In this document: positions 7,082 through 11,518 of the stretch, in pieces
How the letters are laid out: every line of letters begins with the position of its first letter
Position numbering within the stretch: the first letter of the stretch is position 1
Assembly (NCBI GenBank): GCA_035315185.1
Contig: DATFYE010000102.1
Span: 1-11,518, forward strand
From: JADGQN01 sp035315185
GTDB lineage: Bacteria; Desulfobacterota; Syntrophorhabdia; Syntrophorhabdales; WCHB1-27
Direction of reading: 5' to 3'
DNA length: 11,518 bases
Position numbers and translations under genes: made by a program
Notes under the pieces: model-generated
Told to the model about the DNA's origin: nothing
Databases searched by the model: none
What the model saw: the letters and a program-made list of their open reading frames with translations, nothing else

Positions 7082-7400
7082 AAAACCCGTCCTCAGATCG
7101 CAGCAGCCGTAGCTTGATACACATGTCAATGCCCCGGTAGTTCGTGGTGAATTCCCACACGCCTACTTCGCCGGGATACTCGGGGTCCATCTCAGGGCCT
7201 GAACAGTAGTCGTAAGCTTGAAGGCCCCAGAGTACCTCTTCCCTTTCCTTCGGCGACATCCCGTGTCGTGCCAGGAACTCATTGTTCTTCTCCCGCTGGG
7301 TAACGATGTAATGGCGGCGGGCAATGGCCTCCTTGAGCTGCGTGAGAAAAAGCGCTGTCCGAGAATCATAAACCAAACTGACGCTCAGAGGCCTTGACAT
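7053..7400 (-). CDS. MqsR-family toxin (predicted mRNA interferase)
   Basis: A 115-residue protein preceding and overlapping the antitoxin, the toxin-first order of mqsRA. The C-terminal half carries the pattern EEVLWGLQAYDYCSGPEMDP, then VWEFTTNYRGIDMCIKLRL and a final YVKCLSFHE, which resembles the GP-x-D...LWxFG...xxYIKLKI...SFHE pattern of MqsR-like toxins. MqsR is a RelE-fold RNase; activity here is inferred. E. coli MqsR is 98 residues, so the length is plausible. ATG 7400 has no Shine-Dalgarno; the best promoter places transcription only 2-3 bases upstream, suggesting a leaderless message. The next internal ATG (HGMSPKE) would remove almost half the protein. Main uncertainty is the exact toxin family. 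Confidence 0.78.
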   Translation of the reverse strand: MSRPLSVSLVYDSRTALFLTQLKEAIARRHYIVTQREKNNEFLARHGMSPKEREEVLWGLQAYDYCSGPEMDPEYPGEVGVWEFTTNYRGIDMCIKLRLLRSEDGFYVKCLSFHE

Positions 7401-7416
7401 GTTATCTTATGATAAC
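7401..7416. promoter_or_regulatory. Palindromic operator GTTATC-N4-GATAAC
   Basis: Perfect 6-base arms with a TTAT spacer, abutting the toxin ATG and covering the -10 box and the predicted start of transcription. A repressor here would block RNA polymerase directly. The natural candidate is the HTH of the zinc-finger antitoxin. It differs from the E. coli MqsA operator (AACCT...AGGTT), of which only one half site (AACCT, in the spacer) is present. Confidence 0.65.
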
Positions 7417-7436
7417 ACTTTATTTTAGGTTGTCAA
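7409..7436 (-). promoter_or_regulatory. Sigma70-type promoter of the toxin-antitoxin operon
   Basis: Read on the minus strand: -35 TTGACA (7436-7431, perfect), a 16-base AT-rich spacer, and -10 TATCAT (7414-7409, 5 of 6). The start of transcription would fall at about 7402-7403, next to the toxin ATG (7400). It is the only convincing promoter found upstream of trbC, so it may also serve the transfer genes. Confidence 0.75.
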
Positions 7437-7440
7437 GAAC

Positions 7441-7474
7441 TTTTTTTGCGAGTTTTTTTGAGTACTCTTTTTTT
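7441..7474 (-). promoter_or_regulatory. Three A7 tracts upstream of the TA promoter (UP-element/bend)
   Basis: Plus-strand T7 runs at 7441-7447, 7453-7459 and 7468-7474 are A-tracts on the transcribed side, starting 5 bases upstream of the -35 box. Their centres are 12 and 15 bases apart, so they are only roughly in helical phase. They resemble UP-element/curved DNA that raises promoter strength. None follows a clear hairpin, so a terminator is less likely. Confidence 0.5.
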
Positions 7475-7543
7475 CGATGGAACTTACGATAGGGGGTCTT
7501 GCGCGCAATCGTTTGCGGCTCAGGCACCGGCCGTAGCTGCCAC

Positions 7544-8107
7544 CTATCCCTGTTTCTGTTCGATCGAGAGCAGTGCGTCCTTCAGGACTTCATCAAACCG
7601 GCGCTCAAGTCCCTGGTTCGCGCCGCGGCAGCCCGCTACAACCCTGTCTGCCCACTCAAGGTACTCCCGTTTCCTCTCCAGAGGCCAGTCTGCCGGAGGG
7701 TTGTGGGTGATCTCCAGGATGTTGCTGATCTTGTCCGCAATCTTAATCTCCTTCGCGTGGTGAGAGAGGTTCGGGGCGTGCTCGATTTGGAGTCGTTTGC
7801 GCTCAACGTCAGCCAGGCTCTTGTCGTCGGTTACCTCCGCGACGAGGGCCCGTACCGTGACGCCGAACAGGGCTTCCACCTCCTCCGGGGTGGTCCCGGT
7901 ATCTTCGACGGTGTCATGGAGCACGGCAGCGACAAGAGTGGATAGGTCGGTGACGCCCCCCACGTCGGCCACGAGATCGGCAACCTCGATAGGGTGGTTG
8001 ATGTAGGGTGAGGCGTCCCTGCCTTTTCGTCGCTGAGATCGGTGCCTGTCGGCAGCGAAGTGTGTGGCCTGTAACAGCCGAGCGGCAATGTCTGCGGGTT
8101 GGCTCAC
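7544..8107 (-). CDS. Mesh1/SpoT-like HD hydrolase (putative small alarmone hydrolase)
   Basis: A single-domain HD phosphohydrolase of 187 residues, close in size to human Mesh1 (179). Predicted to remove the 3' pyrophosphate of (p)ppGpp, possibly acting on NADPH as Mesh1 does; the substrate is inferred. Metal and catalytic residues are in place: H38 (PYINHPIEVA), H64-D65 and E68-D69 (LHDTVEDT), D125 (KIADKISN). No synthetase, TGS or ACT domain is present, unlike SpoT. The start is GTG 8107, with GGAGG 6 bases upstream; an in-frame ATG at 8146 lies upstream of that site and would add non-conserved residues. It has its own promoter at 8159-8188. It is on the minus strand upstream of the TA promoter but separated by 143 bases, so probably a separate unit. 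Confidence 0.87.
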   Translation of the reverse strand: MSQPADIAARLLQATHFAADRHRSQRRKGRDASPYINHPIEVADLVADVGGVTDLSTLVAAVLHDTVEDTGTTPEEVEALFGVTVRALVAEVTDDKSLADVERKRLQIEHAPNLSHHAKEIKIADKISNILEITHNPPADWPLERKREYLEWADRVVAGCRGANQGLERRFDEVLKDALLSIEQKQG

Positions 8108-8121
8108 GTATGGCCTCCTTC

Positions 8122-8149
8122 GCCATGGAGGCAATGAAGCTTCCATGGC
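8122..8149 (-). promoter_or_regulatory. Leader stem-loop in the HD-hydrolase 5' UTR
   Basis: GCCATGGA (8122-8129) and TCCATGGC (8142-8149) form a perfect 8-base stem with a 12-base loop. It lies in the predicted leader, its base three bases from the GGAGG ribosome-binding site (8114-8118). It could modulate translation or stability, but the central CCATGG is itself palindromic, so chance is possible. Confidence 0.4.
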
Positions 8150-8158
8150 TTCTGTTCA

Positions 8159-8188
8159 ATGGTATGCTGACCCTCCCTTTCTTGTCAA
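8159..8188 (-). promoter_or_regulatory. Predicted promoter of the HD hydrolase
   Basis: On the minus strand, -35 TTGACA (8188-8183) and -10 TACCAT (8164-8159) are separated by 18 bases. The transcript would start near 8152, about 45 bases before the GTG start. The -35 is perfect, the -10 is 4 of 6. Confidence 0.5.
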
Positions 8189-8194
8189 ACGAGA

Positions 8195-8220
8195 ATCAGC
8201 ACTCCGAATCGGCACTCCCA
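8195..8220 (+). repeat. Tandem 13-base direct repeat
   Basis: ATCAGCACTCCGA (8195-8207) and ATCGGCACTCCCA (8208-8220) are adjacent copies with two differences. They lie just upstream of the HD-hydrolase -35 box and might bind a regulator; no protein can be named. Confidence 0.45.
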
Positions 8221-8504
8221 GGGTTTTTTGGTAGCAACCTGCGTGAGGAACACGACATCAGAAAATAACTGAGGGGCTCCCTTGGCTATTTCTTGACTAT
8301 GCCCACCGTTAGCCACCGAGGTGAGTAACACTTTTTTTAAAGACTCGCCAGTCTTTCCTTTCACCTACAAGTCGAGCGTGGCCCTGGATGTCTCGAAATG
8401 CAGATTACCGCCTGAAATCCGGCCGATGAGCCGTTTAGTCGGCTCGATAGACTTCCTCCCTATTCTCCTCAGATGTAGTAAACGGAAATAAGAAGAAACA
8501 TGCG
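8221..8504. other. Non-coding intergenic stretch with two stem-loops
   Basis: The divergent gap between the HD hydrolase and the metallo-hydrolase (8108-8574) contains no ORF with family resemblance or ribosome-binding site. Besides promoters it holds AAAGACT-CGCC-AGTCTTT (8339-8356), preceded by a T7 run, and GAGCCG-N6-CGGCTC (8428-8445). Neither is followed by a clear T-run on either strand, so terminator calls would be weak. Confidence 0.5.
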
Positions 8505-8533
8505 TTGACAACCCGCAAAAGCGAACATAGGAT
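8505..8533 (+). promoter_or_regulatory. Predicted promoter of the MBL-CobW operon
   Basis: -35 TTGACA (8505-8510), 17-base spacer, -10 TAGGAT (8528-8533, 4 of 6). Transcription would start near 8540, leaving a leader of about 35 bases that contains AGGAGG 8 bases before the ATG at 8575. A short GTTG-A-CAAC inverted repeat overlaps the -35. Confidence 0.6.
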
Positions 8534-8574
8534 AAAATGGCTGTCGACTTTAAAATTCTGAGGAGGCGGGAATC

Positions 8575-10089
8575 ATGGACGACAAAGAAAAAAAGCTGAT
8601 TGATCAATCGAGCGAACCCAAAACCATTGATGGGTCCTCTGCAGACGTTGAGGGTCTTCCGGCAGACCCCGGTCGTCGCGCGTTACTGAAATCACTTGTT
8701 GCCGGGGCTGCCTTGGCTGGGGCCACCGCTGGTGGCGTACTTGTTGGCGGGGACAAGGCTGAAGCACAGGCACCAGTCCCGGGCGGTCCCCAGGGCGAGG
8801 CATTGAAGAACCCCTATGGTGGCAGACCGGGTGGCGGCATATCGCTGCCTACCTATTTCCGTCCTACCAAATATATGACAGGAAGCCGGGCGAACTATTT
8901 CCCGCTGACCGAGGAATTAGGTCCCGACGAAATGCGGGTCTCGTTCCTGGGCTCCACACCGTATCCCCCTCGGCGTGACCAGGCAGGAACGTGCATGATG
9001 GTGGAACTGGGCAATGGAGACCGGTTCTTTTTCGACTATGGCAGCGGCTGCACGCGCAACCTCATAGGGATGCAGGTACCTGCCCAGCTGGTCAACGATA
9101 TCTTTATCTCTCACCTCCACATCGACCACTATGCCGACATTCCCTATCTGTTTCCCTTCAGGGCATGGTCAGGCGGCTATATGCCGCTTCGAATCCATGG
9201 CCCATCAGGTCGCACACCGGATTTGGGAACGAAAGCTATGGCCAAAGGAATGAAACAGATGCTCAAGTGGCACATAGAGGCCTTTGACATATTCCCCATC
9301 GGAGGTGGTTACGAGATTGAAGTCAATGAGTTTGACTTCCGTCAGGAGAATGGCATTGTGTACGACAAGAATGGCGTGACGGTCAGAAGCTGGCCCCGTT
9401 CCCACGCCAAAGATGGCGCAGTGGCCTACAGGCTTGACTGGAACGGATTGTCGTTCGTGTGGACCGGCGATGGCCGCCCTGACGAGCTGACCAAGAAGTT
9501 CGCCAAAGGAGTGGATGTGTTCGTGACAGAGATGTCAGGCCAGGATATCGGCCAATTGATGTCCTACAAATACGGCCTCCCTACGCAGATATTCAATTAC
9601 ACGATCGACACCCATCACACCAGCCATTACGCAGTGGGCGACCTCATGGCCACCGTCAAACCCCGAATCGGCATGGTCACGCACTTCATTTTCGATGAAG
9701 ACACTAACGCCGAAATGGTTGCTGGCGTTCGGGCTCACTATGACGGGTTGTTTGAGTATGGTACCGATGTGGCCGTGGTAAACGTGACCAAAGACGCGGT
9801 CTGGTATCGTAAAGCCGTGCTGCCTGATAAGTCGGGTTCAGTTCCACCTTTCCGTGAAATGGCTGAGAGGGCCAAGAAGTTTGGCGAGAAGCTCCCCGAG
9901 AATTTCACGTTCCCGAATCCCAGAATGACCCGTGAAGAGCAGCAGGATAAACGCTGGAGAGACCTCGAGGTTGATCCACATGTATACTATCCGAAAGAGG
10001 TATACCGTGAGCCTTTGACAAAATGGCCCAAGGATTACACGGTTAAGACAGCGGATTTTATCAGGACAACAGAAGAAGACAAGAAGTAG
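8575..10089 (+). CDS. Tat-exported metallo-beta-lactamase-fold hydrolase (RNase Z/GntH-like)
   Basis: A 504-residue binuclear-metal hydrolase predicted to be exported folded. A long n-region precedes the twin-arginine motif GRRALLKSL (R34-R35), a weakly hydrophobic Ala/Gly run, and a likely cleavage site at AEA-QA (about 64-66). The metallo-beta-lactamase core begins at MRVSFLGSTPYPP. Metal ligands seen: H180, H182, D184, H185 (SHLHIDH), H277 (RSHAKDG), D299 (TGDGRPD), H370 (VTHFIFDE); H347, H348 and H351 (THHTSH) are nearby. The order resembles RNase Z/arylsulfatase-type proteins, and overall it resembles proteins labelled GntH-like in databases (from memory). No other guanitoxin genes are here, so that label should not be read as a function. 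The C-terminal 100 residues (PPFREMAERAKKFGEKLPEN...) are charged and outside the core. The substrate is unknown. Confidence 0.85.
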   Translation: MDDKEKKLIDQSSEPKTIDGSSADVEGLPADPGRRALLKSLVAGAALAGATAGGVLVGGDKAEAQAPVPGGPQGEALKNPYGGRPGGGISLPTYFRPTKYMTGSRANYFPLTEELGPDEMRVSFLGSTPYPPRRDQAGTCMMVELGNGDRFFFDYGSGCTRNLIGMQVPAQLVNDIFISHLHIDHYADIPYLFPFRAWSGGYMPLRIHGPSGRTPDLGTKAMAKGMKQMLKWHIEAFDIFPIGGGYEIEVNEFDFRQENGIVYDKNGVTVRSWPRSHAKDGAVAYRLDWNGLSFVWTGDGRPDELTKKFAKGVDVFVTEMSGQDIGQLMSYKYGLPTQIFNYTIDTHHTSHYAVGDLMATVKPRIGMVTHFIFDEDTNAEMVAGVRAHYDGLFEYGTDVAVVNVTKDAVWYRKAVLPDKSGSVPPFREMAERAKKFGEKLPENFTFPNPRMTREEQQDKRWRDLEVDPHVYYPKEVYREPLTKWPKDYTVKTADFIRTTEEDKK

Positions 10090-10096
10090 TTCACAT

Positions 10097-10119
10097 GGGG
10101 CGCCGGGCTCCGGCGCCCC
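10097..10119 (+). promoter_or_regulatory. Strong GC hairpin between the MBL and CobW genes
   Basis: GGGGCGCCGG (10097-10106) pairs perfectly with CCGGCGCCCC (10110-10119) around a GCT loop; T10096-A10120 extends the stem to 11 pairs. It begins 8 bases after the MBL stop. No T-run follows, so it is more likely an intercistronic mRNA-stabilising or attenuating hairpin than a full intrinsic terminator. Confidence 0.7.
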
Positions 10120-10156
10120 AGCTATAACGTATCATTAACGATGTTTCGGAGATACC

Positions 10157-11179
10157 ATGATTGAATTTGGAACTCCCGGCGCGACGCCGGTTACCATACT
10201 CACAGGATTCCTGGGCGCAGGGAAGACGACGCTGCTGAACCGTATGCTCAATGGCGACCATGGCCTCCGCGTAGCAGTGCTGGTCAATGATTTCGGCGCG
10301 ATCAATATAGATGCGGACCTGGTGGTTGGCGTCGAGGATGATGTAGTAAGCCTTGCAAACGGTTGTGTCTGTTGCTCAATTCGAGACGACCTCATAGAAA
10401 CCATCGACATGGTCCTGGCCCGACCCGAGTCCCCTGAATATATCCTTCTGGAGGCAAGCGGGATCGCGGACCCATCCAGTATTGCGATGACATTCACCGA
10501 CGCAAAGTTTCGTGACCGGATACGGCTGGACAGCATAATGTGCCTGGTGGACGCCGAGCAGGTATTCGCCGCTCCTGAGCATATGGAGCTCAAGCTCCGT
10601 CAGATGGCCTTCTCAGACATGATCATACTCAACAAGGTTGATCTGGTGGACCACAACCAGATCCAGAAGGTCCATGACTGGCTCAGCTCAAGATTTACCA
10701 GGTATAGACTTGTTGAGGCGGTAAATGCAGACGTGCCCCTCGATATCCTTCTGTCAGTGGGACGATTCGACGCCATGGAGTCCGCCAAGCCGCTCCGGTC
10801 CTGCGGCCATGCAACGGGGTGCGATTGTGCCCATGATGGAAGTGACACGGATCACATCCGTGATACCACGTATCACCACTCAGCGGCTGCTTTCAGCTCC
10901 ACATCCTTCGAAACAGATGCACCTGTGTCTCTTGAGCTTTTGAAAAAGGCCGTAAAAAAGACCCCCGGGTCCATATACCGAATGAAGGGTGTGGTGCTGA
11001 GTACCGAGGCGCCGGATAGGCGAGTGATTCTCCAGGCCGTCGGCAAACGTGTCGACATTGCTATAGAAGATCCTTGGGGCAACCGGGCTCCACGTACCCG
11101 GGTGGTTGCAATCGGAGCTAAAGGTGCAGTGGATAAGTCGACGCTCGAAGCGATTTTTAATTATTCTGATGATGACTAG
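10157..11179 (+). CDS. CobW/G3E-family GTPase metallochaperone
   Basis: A 340-residue GTP-dependent metal chaperone of the CobW/YjiA/ZNG1 group (COG0523). The P-loop GFLGAGKTT is at 17-25, the metal-binding C70-V-C72-C73 (NGCVCCSIRDDL) follows, then ASGIADP, and NKVD at 159-162 for guanine recognition. A Cys/His-rich linker at about 216-241 (CGHATGCDCAHDG, DTTYHH) is a second likely metal site. The CobW C-terminal domain runs from about 268 to the end (GSIYRMKGVVL, GNRAPRTRVVAIG). ATG 10157 has GGAG 6 bases upstream. It lies 67 bases after the MBL gene on the same strand, probably one operon, so it may deliver zinc or iron to that enzyme. No cobalamin genes are near, so a cobalt role is unlikely. 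Confidence 0.93.
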   Translation: MIEFGTPGATPVTILTGFLGAGKTTLLNRMLNGDHGLRVAVLVNDFGAINIDADLVVGVEDDVVSLANGCVCCSIRDDLIETIDMVLARPESPEYILLEASGIADPSSIAMTFTDAKFRDRIRLDSIMCLVDAEQVFAAPEHMELKLRQMAFSDMIILNKVDLVDHNQIQKVHDWLSSRFTRYRLVEAVNADVPLDILLSVGRFDAMESAKPLRSCGHATGCDCAHDGSDTDHIRDTTYHHSAAAFSSTSFETDAPVSLELLKKAVKKTPGSIYRMKGVVLSTEAPDRRVILQAVGKRVDIAIEDPWGNRAPRTRVVAIGAKGAVDKSTLEAIFNYSDDD

Positions 11180-11182
11180 TGC

Positions 11183-11284
11183 ATGTCGTCAGACGAATGG
11201 GACGAGGTGCTGAATACGCTCGGGATCGAACCCCGGCGAACCGAGTTTGATGAACTGAGCCTATCAAACAGACAACCTGAATAA
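11183..11284 (+). CDS. Possible 33-residue acidic small protein
   Basis: A short frame starting with ATG three bases after the CobW stop encodes an acidic peptide (MSSDEWDEVLNTLGIEPRR, then TEFDELSLSNRQPE). The tight spacing to CobW suggests a coupled third gene, and the frame ends just before a stem-loop. There is no clear Shine-Dalgarno and no family is recognised. Chance is quite possible. Confidence 0.3.
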   Translation: MSSDEWDEVLNTLGIEPRRTEFDELSLSNRQPE

Positions 11285-11285
11285 G

Positions 11286-11310
11286 GGCAGAGTGCGAATA
11301 TGGCTCTGCC
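11286..11310 (+). terminator. Stem-loop after the MBL-CobW operon, weak terminator
   Basis: GGCAGAG (11286-11292) and CTCTGCC (11304-11310) form a 7-base stem with an 11-base loop, at the position expected for an operon end. The following TCCACTCTTATCC is only mildly pyrimidine-rich, so efficiency would be modest. Confidence 0.4.
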
Positions 11311-11518
11311 TCCACTCTTATCCTTGGTCACTTTCCACTTATAATCTGCTATCGGTTCAGAAAATCCAACCTTAACCAGTACAGGAAGCTATACGTAACA
11401 AATCCTGCTTTTTCTTTGTAGTAGCCGTGCGTTACATACTGTTTTCCTCAAGCACTTTTTTCTGACTCCATGGTGCCTGGTTTTGTGTTTGTCGGTGACG
11501 ATGCATCTTTATGGTGAA
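11311..11518. other. Window tail with no recognised feature
   Basis: AT-rich sequence without an ORF of family resemblance, a tRNA or a repeat on either strand. It may be the start of an intergenic region continuing beyond the window. Confidence 0.5.

Noticed and set aside
8339..8356. AAAGACT-CGCC-AGTCTTT as an intrinsic terminator
   Set aside because: On the plus strand it is followed by CCTTTCACC rather than a T-run, on the minus strand by A's, and no gene ends just before it on either strand.
8365..8607. 80-codon minus-strand frame overlapping the MBL promoter and start
   Set aside because: It has no recognisable family and covers the predicted promoter and ribosome-binding site of the clearly coding MBL gene.
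8575..10089. Guanitoxin biosynthesis locus
   Set aside because: Only resemblance of the MBL protein to GntH-labelled sequences supports it; no other guanitoxin biosynthesis gene is in the window and the family label is broad.
11217..11247. Minus-strand GGGGTTCGATCCC resembling a tRNA T-arm
   Set aside because: Two of the five T-stem pairs mismatch, and no acceptor, D or anticodon arm can be placed around it.

Overview
The window looks like an accessory region, probably a degraded mobilisable or conjugative element with flanking cargo, from a moderately GC-rich Gram-negative bacterium. The evidence for Gram-negative is the P-type (Trb/VirB) conjugation genes, a VirB1-like lytic transglycosylase, a Tat-exported metallo-hydrolase and a YhcG/DUF1016 nuclease. 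A Desulfobacterota/deltaproteobacterial or related environmental host is a guess from family resemblance only; there is no rRNA or other phylogenetic marker here.

Layout. (1) 159-1376, plus strand: a complete DUF1016/YhcG PD-(D/E)XK nuclease whose coding sequence contains two in-frame palindromes. (2) 1400-7400, minus strand: read 5' to 3' (high to low coordinates), this is an MqsR-type toxin, an MqsA-like antitoxin fused to a Panacea domain, trbC, trbD, the 5' end of trbE fused out of frame to the 3' end of trbB, a VirB1-like transglycosylase, a small TraD-like accessory protein, and an 823-residue TraA-type relaxase-helicase. A hairpin plus a TAAATGCGCCCT core just upstream of the relaxase start closely resembles RSF1010/R1162-family oriT sequences. 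(3) 7544-8107, minus strand: a stand-alone Mesh1/SpoT-like HD hydrolase with its own promoter. (4) 8575-11179, plus strand: a Tat-signal metallo-beta-lactamase-fold protein followed by a CobW/G3E GTPase that may supply its metal.

How it fits together. The DNA-processing half of a conjugation system (oriT, accessory protein, relaxase) appears intact. The mating-pair half is broken: trbE keeps only about 155 N-terminal codons, trbB keeps only its last 46 or so, and trbJ/L/F/G/I and a coupling protein are absent from the window. One internal deletion between trbE and trbB would explain this if the ancestral order was VirB-like (trbC-D-E-...-B). The element would then be mobilisable only with a helper. 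The toxin-antitoxin promoter at 7409-7436 is the nearest recognisable promoter for the whole minus-strand block, so the TA pair may both stabilise the element and set transcription of the transfer genes. No integrase, attachment site or replication gene is visible, so plasmid versus integrated element cannot be decided.
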